Source: Amycolatopsis arida (GTDB lineage: Bacteria > Actinomycetota > Actinomycetes > Mycobacteriales > Pseudonocardiaceae). Taken from it: a DNA stretch of 64,000 bases. The stretch is from contig NZ_FOWW01000015.1 of NCBI RefSeq assembly GCF_900115565.1, positions 1 through 64,000 on the forward strand. The letters run 5' to 3'. Every line of letters starts with the position of its first letter. Positions within the stretch are counted from its first letter, which is position 1. Made by a program: the position numbers and the translations under genes. The notes beneath the pieces were generated by a model. The model was not told the origin of the DNA and ran no database searches. It saw only the letters and a program-made list of their open reading frames with translations. Positions 8,316 to 16,921 of the stretch are shown here, in pieces.

Positions 8316-8915
8316 TCAGGTCAGGGGCCACGCGGAGTAGGTCAGGCCGAGCACGAGGCCGTAGACCAGGTGCCCGACCAGGCTGCCCATCGGCGTCATC
8401 CGGCCGAAGTTGATCGCGGCCGGGCCGGGGTCGTCCTGCTCGCCCCGTCGCATCGCCGGGTGCACCCCACCGATCATGCTCATCATGAGCAGCGCCAGCG
8501 CGGTGAGGACGACCGCCCAGCCGAGCGCGGTCACCCAGTTCGCGGGCAGCCCGAACAGCGCCGTGCCGTAGGCCCACGCCACGGCCAGCACCGCGCCGTT
8601 GGTGAGATGGATGGCCAGGCCGAGCGCTCGCGCGGCGCCACTGCCCGGCCGCGCGACGGTGCTGCCCAGCAGGTCGAGCAGATCCATCCTGGTCATGCCC
8701 ATGGCCCTGCCCATGATGCTGAACACCGTGAACGCCAGCGAGGCGACGACACCCCAGACGATCGCGCCGACCCAGCTGATCGCCGCCCAGCCTTCCGCCG
8801 CGATGCCGAACACGATCAGCGCCACCGGCGGTGCCATGGCGAGCATCAGGCCGAGCGCCGCCCACGGGACCGTGTGCTCGGAGCGTGCCCGGGTGGTGCC
8901 CGAGAGAACCGTCAT
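8316..8915 (-). CDS. Small integral membrane protein
   Basis: This 199-residue protein has about five hydrophobic segments (WAALGLMLAMAPPVALIVF, IVWGVVASLAFTVFSI, an amphipathic loop, LAIHLTNGAVLAVAWAYG, VVLTALALLMMSMIG) and ends HLVYGLVLGLTYSAW. That ending resembles the tail HVLYGLVLGAVYAWL of the membrane protein at 15197, so the two may be distant relatives. AAGGAGG lies close to the ATG at 8915. It faces away from the glutaredoxin gene upstream. I do not recognise a named family and assign no transport substrate. Confidence 0.7.
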   Translation of the reverse strand: MTVLSGTTRARSEHTVPWAALGLMLAMAPPVALIVFGIAAEGWAAISWVGAIVWGVVASLAFTVFSIMGRAMGMTRMDLLDLLGSTVARPGSGAARALGLAIHLTNGAVLAVAWAYGTALFGLPANWVTALGWAVVLTALALLMMSMIGGVHPAMRRGEQDDPGPAAINFGRMTPMGSLVGHLVYGLVLGLTYSAWPLT

Positions 8916-9094
8916 CACCGCCTCCTTCCAGTTGAACCCGTCGGGTTCCCACCGGCATGCCCCGGCCACGCGACGGCAAACGGGACCGGGTGGGTGACTG
9001 TCAGCGAGCCGACACAACCCGGCGGGCTCCCGCTTGCCCTGGCCGAGCCCAAGACTCCCGGTCCGGCGGTCGAACGGCGGTCCCGCCGGCCCGC

Positions 9095-9430
9095 TCACCG
9101 GCGGAACGGCCAGAGTCGCCGCCTCGGCTCGGTCGGCCGGACGTGGTCGAGCAGCGCGGGGGCGAACTCGCGGACCGCGGCCTCGAGTTCCCGAGAACGG
9201 GGGTTGACCATGGCGTGCTCACCGACGAACACGGTCGGCACCGTTTCGTTACCACCCGCGGCCGCCCGCACCCCGGCCGCGGCCGAGGGAGACGTCCAGA
9301 TGTTGATCTCGCGCACGGGCAGTCCGCTCCGGCGCAGCGGGCGCCGCAGCGCCGCGCAAAACGGGCAGCCCGGCCGCCAGTAGAACTCGATCACGGTCGG
9401 CTGTTCCGCGCTGGCGCGCCGGTTGCTCAT
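9095..9430 (-). CDS. Glutaredoxin/mycoredoxin-like thiol oxidoreductase
   Basis: This 111-residue thioredoxin-fold protein has an FYWRPGCPFC active site (CPFC), a conserved VPTVFVG cis-Pro segment and a basic C-terminus. Actinomycetes use mycothiol, so a CxxC glutaredoxin-like protein of this kind probably reduces mycothiol-mixed disulfides, as mycoredoxin does. GGAGGAAC lies before the ATG at 9430. It sits beside a disulfide-reductase pseudogene and copper genes, consistent with thiol stress defence. The substrate is inferred. Confidence 0.8.
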   Translation of the reverse strand: MSNRRASAEQPTVIEFYWRPGCPFCAALRRPLRRSGLPVREINIWTSPSAAAGVRAAAGGNETVPTVFVGEHAMVNPRSRELEAAVREFAPALLDHVRPTEPRRRLWPFRR

Positions 9431-9649
9431 CTCAGTTCCTCCGGAGTGGACCATCAGCGACAGTGCCGAGCCGTTGTCCATTGCACCGCGTGGGGCGGGT
9501 GCGCGCCGCCGCAGTGTCAACACGATGACACCGCTGCCCGAGCCCCGTACGGCATCTCAGCACTGTCCCATGGCCGACAGTCGCGCGATGCGCCACGGTA
9601 GAGGTGCGTTAGCCCTGGAATCGCCGCTTTCTCGCCGAGAGGAGTCCTC

Positions 9650-10874
9650 GTGTCGGACCGTGTTGATGTCGTTGTGCTGGGAATGGGGCCGGGCGGGGAG
9701 GCCGTGGCCGGTTCACTCGCCGAGGCGGGGATGTCGGTGGTCGGCATCGACGCGCGCCTGGTCGGTGGCGAGTGCCCCTACTACGGGTGTGTGCCGAGCA
9801 AGATGATGATCCGCGCGGGCAACGCGTTGGCCGAGGCGCGGCGGGTGCCGGTGCTGGCCGGGAAGAGCCAGGTGGGTCCGGCATGGTGCGGGCCGGCGAG
9901 CAGGAGCTCACCGCGGACGGGGCGATCGTGCTCAACACCGGCACCGAGCCGGCCGTCCCGCCGATCCGGGGCCTGTCCGGCACGCCGTTCTGGACCAACC
10001 GCGAGGCGGTCGCGGCCGAGGCGGTGCCGGAGTCACTGATCGTGCTGGGTGCCGGCGCGATCGGGCTCGAGCTCGCCCAGGCGTTCGCGCGGTTCGGCTC
10101 CACGGTGAGCGTGGTGGAGCTCGCCGAGCACATCCTGCCGCTGGAGGAACCCGAAGCTGCCCGGGTGCTCGCCGAGGCGCTCACCGCCGAGGGGATCGCC
10201 CCGCACACCGGCGTCGCCGCCGAGCAGGTCGGCCACGACGGCACCGCCTTCACCGTGACCTTGCCCGGCCGGGAGCTCCGCGCCGAGCGGCTGCTGGTGG
10301 CCACTGGGCGGGCGACGAACCTGGCCGGGCTGGGGCTGGCCACGATCGGGGTGGACACCGACCGTCCGTTCGTCGAGCCCGACGAGCGGCTGCGCATCGC
10401 CGACGGCGTGTACGCGATCGGTGACATCACCGGCAAGGGCGCCTTCACCCACGTGTCGATGTATCAGGCCGCCATCGTGGTCGCGGACATCCTCGGCCGG
10501 GAGGGCCCGCCGGCGGAGTACCACGCGGTACCGCGGGTGACCTTCACCGACCCGGAGGTCGGCGCGGTCGGGCTGACCGAGGCGCAGGCCCGCGAGCGCG
10601 GCGTCGAGGTGCGGGTCGCCACGACGGAGGTGCCCGGCACGGCCCGTGGCTGGCTGCACAAGACGGGCAACGAGGGCGTGATCAAGCTCGTCGAGGACGC
10701 GAGCCGCGGCGTGCTGGTCGGGACGACCTCGATGGGGCCGCACGGCGGTGAGGTGCTCGGGATGCTGGCGCTGGCCGTGCACGCCGAGATCCCCACCCCC
10801 GGCTCCGGACGATGATCTACGCCTACCCGACCTTCCACCGAGGCGTTGAGGACGCCCTCGGCCAGCTGTCCTGA
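9650..10874 (+). pseudogene. FAD/NAD(P)-dependent disulfide reductase (MerA/Lpd-like) with internal deletion
   Basis: The GTG at 9650 opens an FAD-binding motif (VVVLGMGPGGEAVAG) and the redox disulfide GGECPYYGCVPSK. Near 9880 the frame is lost; it resumes in another frame at GEQELTADGAIVLNTGTEP. Family members have roughly 40 more residues here, so a deletion that also shifts the frame is likely. The NAD(P) domain and dimer interface follow normally. At the C-run near 10796-10800 one missing base hides the normal tail, which reads on as MIYAYPTFHRGVEDALGQLS to 10874. Mercuric or dihydrolipoyl-type reductases need all these parts. The 259 bases after it show nothing I recognise. Confidence 0.75.
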
Positions 10875-11133
10875 AACAGGACTCGACGACGCGAGTTGCC
10901 GGCGGTCACCTGGCGCCGCGGTGGGACGTGGATCGAGTGACGATCGAAGGCTTCCGCATCGAGGTGGTGCGGTCGATGCCGCCGCCGTCCCGGGTCCGGT
11001 GGAACGAGGCGGGCCTCGTCAGCGTGCTGCCTGGCCGACGAGGCCCTGCTGATTCGTCCCTTGCGAGGGCTGCGTGACACGAATCGATCCTGGTGGCAGC
11101 GGGTGGGCAGGCGGGTAAACCCGTGGCGAGTGG

Positions 11134-11862
11134 TCAGCTCTGTTTGCGGCCGTACCCCTGGAACAGCACCGCTGTCGTGGGCACGGGCAGCATCCGAACC
11201 GAAGCTCGGCGGCCGGTGACCCAGGCCAGGAGGTCGGTCAGCGACGGTCGGATTCCGCGCAGGGTGAGGTGCGCGCCGTGCCGGGCGCATTCCCGCACCA
11301 GCACGGTGCGGTCGACCAGGAGCGCCGGGTCGTGCACGCCCCGGGGCGCGAGACCGGGCAGGCGCTCGGCGAGGCCGATGGCGAGCCACCGGCACAGCGC
11401 GGTGGCCGCGAGCGTGTCGATCACCAGCACGCCGCCGGGCCGGAGCAGGCGGCAGGCCTGGGCCACCGCGCGCGGTAGGTCGGGGACGTGTTCGAGGATT
11501 TCGCCGGCGACGACGACATCCGCGCAGCCGTCGGCGAGCGGCACGGCGAGCACGTCGGCGAGCACGGGGTGGACCTCGTGCTCGGCGGCCTGCCGCAGCG
11601 CGCTCCGGGAGAGATCCACGCCGACGTGCCGGTAGCCCTTGCCAATGAGGTGCGGCGCGAGCAGCCCGGCGCCGCACCCGAGGTCCACCAGGACCGCGTC
11701 CGGTCGTGGCGCCGGGGGAACGAGCCGCCCGCGGGCGGCGGCGAGCCAGTGCAGCATCGCGAACACGCCTCGCGGTTGCCACCACTGGTCGGCGAGCCGG
11801 TCGTAGAGCGCCGGATCGTTGCGCACCACCCGATCACGCGACCGTGCCCCGCGAGTCCACAT
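11134..11862 (-). CDS. Class I SAM-dependent methyltransferase (UbiG/UbiE-like)
   Basis: This methyltransferase of about 240 residues has motif I VLVDLGCGAGLLAPHL, a motif II acidic VGVDLS, and GEILEHV plus LLRPGGVLVI downstream. UbiG/UbiE-like enzymes O- or C-methylate aromatic and quinone rings. It is divergent from a UbiA prenyltransferase and lies 2 kb from a type III PKS, so tailoring of a phenolic lipid or prenylated aromatic is a fair inference. The start is uncertain: ATG 11862, GTG 11880 or GTG 11829, the last giving VVRNDPALYDRLADQWW; none has a strong ribosome site. Confidence 0.8.
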   Translation of the reverse strand: MWTRGARSRDRVVRNDPALYDRLADQWWQPRGVFAMLHWLAAARGRLVPPAPRPDAVLVDLGCGAGLLAPHLIGKGYRHVGVDLSRSALRQAAEHEVHPVLADVLAVPLADGCADVVVAGEILEHVPDLPRAVAQACRLLRPGGVLVIDTLAATALCRWLAIGLAERLPGLAPRGVHDPALLVDRTVLVRECARHGAHLTLRGIRPSLTDLLAWVTGRRASVRMLPVPTTAVLFQGYGRKQS

Positions 11863-11888
11863 GCGTCCAGGCTGGCACACTGCCGCCC

Positions 11889-12725
11889 GTGGGCCGTGTT
11901 CTGGTGGTGGCGTCGGCGTTGGCCCGTGCGTGCCACCCGCTGCCCGCGGTGGCGGTGACGGCGATCACTACGGGCCTGGCCGCCGGCACGGGCCGGCCGG
12001 TCGCGGCGGTGCTGACGGTGGCCGTGGCCGTGCTCGCGGGTCAGCTGTCCGTGGGGTGGCTCAACGACCTGGTCGACGCGCCTCGGGACGCGCGCGTCGG
12101 GCGGGCCGGCAAGCCGGTGGCGGCCGGTGAGCTCGACCCTTCCCTCGTGCGTGGCGGTGTGGTGGTGGCGGCCGTGGCCGCCCTCGTCCTGTCGTTGCCC
12201 TCCGGTGTGCCGGCCACCGCCGCGCACGCCGCCGCGCTGGTCTCGGCGTGGGCGTACGACCTCGGGGTCAAGGCCACCGTGGTGTCGGTGCTGCCGTACG
12301 CGGTGTCGTTCGGGTTGCTGCCGGTGTTCGTGTCGTTGGGACTGCCGGGCGCGCCCCTGCCGCCGGGGTGGTTGGTGGCCGCCGCCGTGTGCCTGGGGGG
12401 CGCGGCGCACTTCGTCAACGCGCTGCCCGATCTCGCCGACGATGCCGCGACCGGGGTGCGCGGGCTGCCGCACCGGATGGGGCCGCGGGCGAGTCAGCTG
12501 CTGGCTGCCGCGCTGGTGCTGGCCGCGTCGGCGCTGCTGGTGTTCGGCCCGTCCGGTGCCGCGTCCCCGGTGGGACTGGCGGCGGTGCCTCTCGCGGCGG
12601 GGATTCTCGCCGTCGGGTTGCTCCGGAGCCGGCGGCCACGCTCCCGAGCGGCCTTTCGCGCCGTGCTGCTGGTGGCCGTTGTCGACGTCGCGCTGCTGGT
12701 CGGAACGGGAGTGCCGACCGGTTAG
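11889..12725 (+). CDS. UbiA-family aromatic prenyltransferase
   Basis: This is a 278-residue polytopic membrane protein with about nine hydrophobic segments. The first Asp-rich prenyl-diphosphate motif is NDLVDAPRD and the second is DLADDAATG. UbiA enzymes transfer an isoprenoid chain to an aromatic acceptor, with Mg2+ held by these Asp. The GTG at 11889 begins about 30 bp from the divergent methyltransferase, implying shared promoter DNA. With the acyl-CoA dehydrogenase and type III PKS that follow on the same strand it probably belongs to one biosynthetic set. The acceptor and chain length cannot be read from sequence. Confidence 0.85.
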   Translation: MGRVLVVASALARACHPLPAVAVTAITTGLAAGTGRPVAAVLTVAVAVLAGQLSVGWLNDLVDAPRDARVGRAGKPVAAGELDPSLVRGGVVVAAVAALVLSLPSGVPATAAHAAALVSAWAYDLGVKATVVSVLPYAVSFGLLPVFVSLGLPGAPLPPGWLVAAAVCLGGAAHFVNALPDLADDAATGVRGLPHRMGPRASQLLAAALVLAASALLVFGPSGAASPVGLAAVPLAAGILAVGLLRSRRPRSRAAFRAVLLVAVVDVALLVGTGVPTG

Positions 12726-12856
12726 CCGGGGCGATGTCCCGTCAGTGGTCACGTCGAGGTGTGGCGCCCTCGTGACCGGGTACTCGTCGCCGAGGGCGGA
12801 CGCCCAGCCGTGCCCTCGATGCGATCCCAGGCCCCCGTCATACCGGAGGAGATCTG

Positions 12857-14062
12857 TTGTCAGTAGCGGAGCGCCTCACCGATCGACCGCGCGACGCTGC
12901 GCGTGCCCTTGTCCTGGCCCGTGACCTGGTGCCGCGGCTGGCCGGGCGGGCCGCCGCGCACGACGAGTCGGGGGCGTTTCCCGCGGCGGACTTCGCGGAT
13001 CTGCGTGCGGCCGGACTGCTCGGGCTGATGGTGCCCACCCGGCTCGGCGGGTTCGGCGCGTCGTTCGCCGACTACGCGGCGGTGGCCGCCGAGCTCGCCC
13101 GGGGGGCGGGCGCGACGGCGTTGATCTTCAACATGCACGCCTCGGTGACCGGCGCGCTGGCGCACACGCCTGACGAGCTGGTCCGGGCGTGGGGCGCGCC
13201 GGAGAGCTTCTTCGCCACGCGGGACGAGGCGCTGTCCGCGGCCGCCGGCGGTGCGCTGTACGGGGTGGCCATGAGCGAGCGCGGCAGCGGGTCGCGCCTG
13301 TCCCGCACCGCCACCACCTACCGCAGGAGCGGCAGGGGGTATCGGATCAGCGGAAGCAAGGCTTTCGTGTCCGGTGCCGGTCACGTCGACGCCTACCTGG
13401 TGACAGCACGGGATCCGGCGGCCACGGAACCGCGCGTGTCCTACTTTCTAGTCCCCGCCGGAGACGGCGTCCGGGTGGAGCAGACCTGGGACTCCCTGGG
13501 CATGCGGGCCACCGGGAGCCAGGACGTGCACTTCGACGTCGAGGTCGGCCCGGAGGCGTTGCTCGGCGGGATGGAGGGGCTGACGTTGCTGCTGGCGCAG
13601 GTGATGCCGCAGTGGCTGGTGGCCTCCTACGCCGCGGTGTACGTCGGCGTGGCACGGGCCGCGGTGGACGCGGCCGCCGACCACGTCCGGGAGCGTGGCC
13701 TGCGCGAGCTGCCGGCCGTCCGGGCCCGGTTGGGCCGGGCGGATGCCGCGGTGTCCGCCGCGGAGCTCGTCGTGGCCGATGCCGCCGGCCGGGTCGCCGA
13801 ACAGCCGGGAGAAGGGGACACCAACCGCTGGGTGTGGCGCGCCAAGCTGGTCGCCGGGGACACCGCGGCCGAGGTGGCGTCCTCGCTGCTGGAAGCGGCG
13901 GGCGCGTCGGCGAGTCGGCGCGGGCACCCGCTGGAGCGGCTCTACCGGGACGCCCGCTGCGGGGCGCTGCAGCCGGCCACCTCCGACGTCTGCGCCGACT
14001 GGCTCGGGGTGGCCGCGCTCGGCGGGGATCCCGACCACGACACCGGGGTGGCGCGGTGGTGA
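12857..14062 (+). CDS. Acyl-CoA dehydrogenase-family flavoprotein
   Basis: This 401-residue protein has the acyl-CoA dehydrogenase layout: a helical N-terminal domain (DLRAAGLLGLMVPTRLGGFG), the FAD-contacting middle beta domain (VAMSERGSGSRLSR, GYRISGSKAFVSGAG, SLGMRATGSQD) and a C-terminal helical domain. The start is TTG at 12857, supported by GGAGGAG about five bases upstream. The stop overlaps the GTG of the type III PKS by 4 bp, so the two are translated together. It could oxidise the acyl starter or tailor the product. The catalytic Glu is not obvious to me by eye, so an oxygenase-like variant is possible. Confidence 0.85.
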   Translation: MSVAERLTDRPRDAARALVLARDLVPRLAGRAAAHDESGAFPAADFADLRAAGLLGLMVPTRLGGFGASFADYAAVAAELARGAGATALIFNMHASVTGALAHTPDELVRAWGAPESFFATRDEALSAAAGGALYGVAMSERGSGSRLSRTATTYRRSGRGYRISGSKAFVSGAGHVDAYLVTARDPAATEPRVSYFLVPAGDGVRVEQTWDSLGMRATGSQDVHFDVEVGPEALLGGMEGLTLLLAQVMPQWLVASYAAVYVGVARAAVDAAADHVRERGLRELPAVRARLGRADAAVSAAELVVADAAGRVAEQPGEGDTNRWVWRAKLVAGDTAAEVASSLLEAAGASASRRGHPLERLYRDARCGALQPATSDVCADWLGVAALGGDPDHDTGVARW

Positions 14063-15117
14063 CCGCGTCGATCGCGGGCCTGGGTGCGGCGCTGCCGGCC
14101 GCCTACGACCAGCGGACGCTGTGGGAGGAGTACTTTCGCGGGCACTTCGCCGGGAGCCGGGCCGCGGAGCGGATCTTCGCCGGCGCCGGGGTCCAACGCC
14201 GGCACTCGGTGACCGATCCGTTCGCCGAGGACGTCTCCGGCTGGTCGACTGGGGAGCGGATGCGGCGCTACGCCGAGCGGGCGCCGTCGCTGGGGCACCG
14301 TGCGGTCACCGACGCACTGGCCGACGCCGGCGTCGGCGCGGACGAGATCGGGATGCTCGCGGTCGCCTCGTGCACCGGGTACAGCACGCCCGGACTGGAC
14401 ATCCAGCTCGCCACGTCGCTGCGCCTGCGCCCGGACGCCCAGCGGCTGCTCGTCGGGCACATGGGCTGCCACGCCGCTCTGCCCGCCCTCGGCGCGGTCG
14501 CCGACTTCGTGGTCGCCCGCGGCCGGCCCGCGGTGCTGCTCTGCCTGGAGCTGACGTCGCTGCATCTGCAACCGGCCACGGCCGACGCGCAGCAGGTGGT
14601 CACGCACGCCCTGTTCGGTGACGCCGCGGTGGCGCTGGTGTTGCGCCCGGACGAGGCTCGTGCGCCCGGGCTGCGCGTCGTGGACGTCGCCGCCCGCACC
14701 GATACCGGCAGCAGCGGCCACATGACCTGGGAGGTCACCGACCTCGGGTTCCGCATGGGGCTCTCGCCCGAGGTGCCGGACGTGCTCGCCGAGCACATCG
14801 GTCCACTGGTGAAGGAGGTGCTGGCCCGCCACGGACTGGACATTGCCGACGTGCGGGCCTGGGCCGTGCATCCCGGCGGCCCGCGCATTCTCGACACCGT
14901 CGAGGACGGCCTCGGGCTGGCCCCACCCGCGCTGGCGGCCTCCCGCGCGGTGCTGGCCGAGCACGGCAACTGCTCCTCGGCCACGGTGCTGCTGGTGCTG
15001 CGCGAACTGCTCCGTCACGGCCCACCGCCGGGCCCGCTCGTGGCGGTGGCGTTCGGGCCCGGGCTGACCCTTTACGCGGCACTGCTCGAACCCACGACGG
15101 AGCCGGAGGTCCGATGA
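14059..15117 (+). CDS. Type III polyketide synthase (chalcone/alkylresorcinol synthase family)
   Basis: This 352-residue homodimeric condensing enzyme carries the complete triad: Cys137 in VGHMGCHAALPAL, His271 in AVHPGGPRIL and Asn304 in HGNCSSATV. Type III PKSs extend an acyl-CoA starter with malonyl units and cyclise it to resorcinols, pyrones or related rings. The GTG at 14059 overlaps the stop of the dehydrogenase gene (GTGA). A methyltransferase, a UbiA prenyltransferase and an acyl-CoA dehydrogenase nearby point to a tailored, possibly prenylated phenolic lipid or meroterpenoid. The starter is unknown. Confidence 0.92.
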   Translation: MTASIAGLGAALPAAYDQRTLWEEYFRGHFAGSRAAERIFAGAGVQRRHSVTDPFAEDVSGWSTGERMRRYAERAPSLGHRAVTDALADAGVGADEIGMLAVASCTGYSTPGLDIQLATSLRLRPDAQRLLVGHMGCHAALPALGAVADFVVARGRPAVLLCLELTSLHLQPATADAQQVVTHALFGDAAVALVLRPDEARAPGLRVVDVAARTDTGSSGHMTWEVTDLGFRMGLSPEVPDVLAEHIGPLVKEVLARHGLDIADVRAWAVHPGGPRILDTVEDGLGLAPPALAASRAVLAEHGNCSSATVLLVLRELLRHGPPPGPLVAVAFGPGLTLYAALLEPTTEPEVR

Positions 15118-15196
15118 GCAATGGCCATTGTCGGGACGGTAGAGCGCCACCCACGCCTCGGCGGAGAAAGGGACGCGGCAACCGAACGGAGGCGTC

Positions 15197-15694
15197 ATGG
15201 AGTTCGAGTTCTGGGCGGCGTTGGTCGCCGGCTTCACCGGTGGCCTGGTGATGAGCGCGATGATGGCCATCATGCGGGCGGCCGGCACGACCGAGATGAA
15301 CATGATGTACCTGCAGGGGACCATGTTCACCGCCAAGCGTGGCGCGGCGATGGCGATCGGGGCGGTCATGCACCTGGTCGTGATCAGTGGCGCGATCCTC
15401 GGCTCGGTCTACGCCCTGCTGTTCACTTGGCTGAACGTGAGCGCGGCCAGCGCATGGTGGGTCGGCGCCCTGTTTGGCATCGTGCACGGGATCCTCGGCG
15501 GGCTGATGATGGCCGGCGTGCCGGCGGTGCATCCCCGGATGGGCAAGGGTGACACCGGTGGTGCGGTGGCACTCAAGGAACCCGGCCTGTTCGCCAAGAA
15601 CTACGGCAGCGCTACCCCGGCCGGCGTGCTCGCCACCCACGTCCTCTATGGACTGGTGCTCGGCGCGGTGTACGCCTGGCTGCTGGGAATGTGA
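15197..15694 (+). CDS. Small integral membrane protein downstream of type III PKS
   Basis: This 165-residue protein has four predicted membrane segments (FWAALVAGFTGGLVMSAMMAI, AMAIGAVMHLVVISGAILG, WWVGALFGIVHGILGGLMM, THVLYGLVLGAVYAWLLGM). GGAGG lies shortly before the ATG at 15197, 79 bp after the PKS stop, so it may belong to the same transcript. Its tail resembles that of the membrane protein at 8316. No family name is assigned; it could help place the lipid product in the membrane, but that is speculation. Confidence 0.7.
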   Translation: MEFEFWAALVAGFTGGLVMSAMMAIMRAAGTTEMNMMYLQGTMFTAKRGAAMAIGAVMHLVVISGAILGSVYALLFTWLNVSAASAWWVGALFGIVHGILGGLMMAGVPAVHPRMGKGDTGGAVALKEPGLFAKNYGSATPAGVLATHVLYGLVLGAVYAWLLGM

Positions 15695-16405
15695 CGAGGT
15701 TGCAACAGTGCGAAGGGAGGAATCGGGGCGTAGTGGCGCTCTATGGCGTCTTCGACGAGCGTGACGTTGACGTGGGGTGCTTGGCACGACCCTTCTGCCG
15801 GCCGCGGCAGAAGAAATACAGGTACTCGGCGCTCTGGCGGTCTCCAGGTGCCGCCAGGACTCGCCGATCTCCACCGCTGCCAGCCGGTCCGGCAGCAGCG
15901 CAGATCGCATGCGAGGTTGACTCGACACTGACGAGATCGCTGGCTCACGAGCGACCTCCTGTTGTCGGCTCGTCTTTACCGGCAAGCGGAGTCGGGACTG
16001 CTCCGCTACTCCGATCGAGCGATACTCGGTACTCAACGACCAGACGTCCCCTCAAGAACCCCCTGGTCGGAGCTGTTCCCATCTGCTGTGTGCCCTGCCG
16101 AGGACTCGAACCTGCGCACCTCCCTCACCGCCCACTCCCCGCGACCACCGCTGCCCATTCAGCGAGAGACGACCAGGCCATCGAACTCCTGGACGCAACC
16201 AGAATCCGGCATGAATGCAGAGCGCCACACTAGAGCCACGAAGGCATACTCGGAAACACTGCCGCCGTACCTCGAGGAGGCCGAGGTGGGAGCCCAACCT
16301 AGGAGGAAATTGGGAGGATCAACCCGCGCTGAACGGCAGCAGCCGGTAGTGACCGACGCTCATCCGCACCGCCCTGACCTGCTAGATCTCCATCTATGCA
16401 GCTCA
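15695..16405. other. Non-coding stretch before the tRNA-like sequence
   Basis: About 710 bases without a convincing gene on either strand: the open frames lack family features and codon bias. A tRNA T-arm-like string (AGGTTCGAGTCCT on the minus strand, near 16100-16112) is present, but its flanks do not pair well as a T-stem. The stretch probably holds gene and attachment-site debris. Confidence 0.5.
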
Positions 16406-16470
16406 GGGCGATGGCCCCGACTACGTTGACACGGTAGAGGTCACTGGTTCGATCCCAGTATCGCGCACCA
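16406..16470 (+). pseudogene. tRNA-Val(GAC)-like sequence lacking the D-arm
   Basis: Sixty-five bases fold as most of a tRNA. The acceptor strand GGGCGAT pairs with ATCGCGC at six of seven positions. The anticodon arm is CTACG-TTGACAC-GGTAG with anticodon GAC and one mismatch at the loop closure. A five-base variable loop AGGTC is followed by a perfect T-arm ACTGG-TTCGATC-CCAGT, then the discriminator A and an encoded CCA. Only eight bases (GGCCCCGA) stand where the roughly 18-base D-arm should be. The 3' half looks like actinobacterial tRNA-Val. A pseudogene or attachment-site remnant is more likely than a working tRNA. Confidence 0.6.
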
Positions 16471-16489
16471 CCTGTTTCCCCAGGTCACA

Positions 16490-16521
16490 CCCCCTCCGGT
16501 GATCACCACCGCCGGGGGTTT
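16490..16521 (+). terminator. Hairpin after the tRNA-like sequence
   Basis: CCCCCTCCGG and CCGCCGGGGG can pair with a 2x2 internal loop around TGATCACCA, followed by TTTCGTCG. It is a plausible intrinsic terminator for the upstream tRNA-like gene. Pairing is imperfect and the T-run short. Confidence 0.4.
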
Positions 16522-16648
16522 CGTCGTCACTGGGAGCACGAATGGGAGCAGTTGATCTTGTCTTACTGTGTTCATCCCATCTGTGTTCACCGCCGGGCTG
16601 CCCGGAGCAGGGACTCTATAGCTGCGGCGGCGAGCCTGCGCTCCCAAC

Positions 16649-16662
16649 ATGGTCTAGACCAT
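16649..16662. promoter_or_regulatory. Perfect palindrome resembling a DasR/GntR-type operator
   Basis: ATGGTCTAGACCAT is a perfect 14-bp palindrome in a 450-base gene-free stretch (16471-16921). Its core TGGTCTAGACCA matches the centre of the DasR responsive element (consensus ACTGGTCTAGACCACT) known in actinomycetes. No intact gene begins just downstream on either strand, so the site seems orphaned. The rest of the stretch shows nothing I can assign. Confidence 0.5.
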
Positions 16663-16921
16663 AAGCAGGTAACGATCCGATCACCGTCGCCGTCCGGCAA
16701 ACAAAGGTTCGCATGGTTGACCAGCACCGATGCGCTCCGGTGGTTCGTGGGTCGCGACGAGGCTCTGTCGGTCGAGTCGAGCGCCTGTGGGGTCGAGAGC
16801 TGGTCCGGGACGATGGTGCCGGCAGAGCTGTATCAGCTGTCCAGGGTCCGGCGCTCGCCGGCCAAGGTGTCGTACTTGTCGGCGCGGCCGCGAGCTTGCT
16901 CGGCTGGGTAGCGCTGTTCGT

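Noticed and set aside
16095-16120. Possible tRNA 3' end on the minus strand
   Set aside because: AGGTTCGAGTCCT looks like a T-loop, but the flanking bases do not form a five-pair T-stem and no acceptor or anticodon arm is found.
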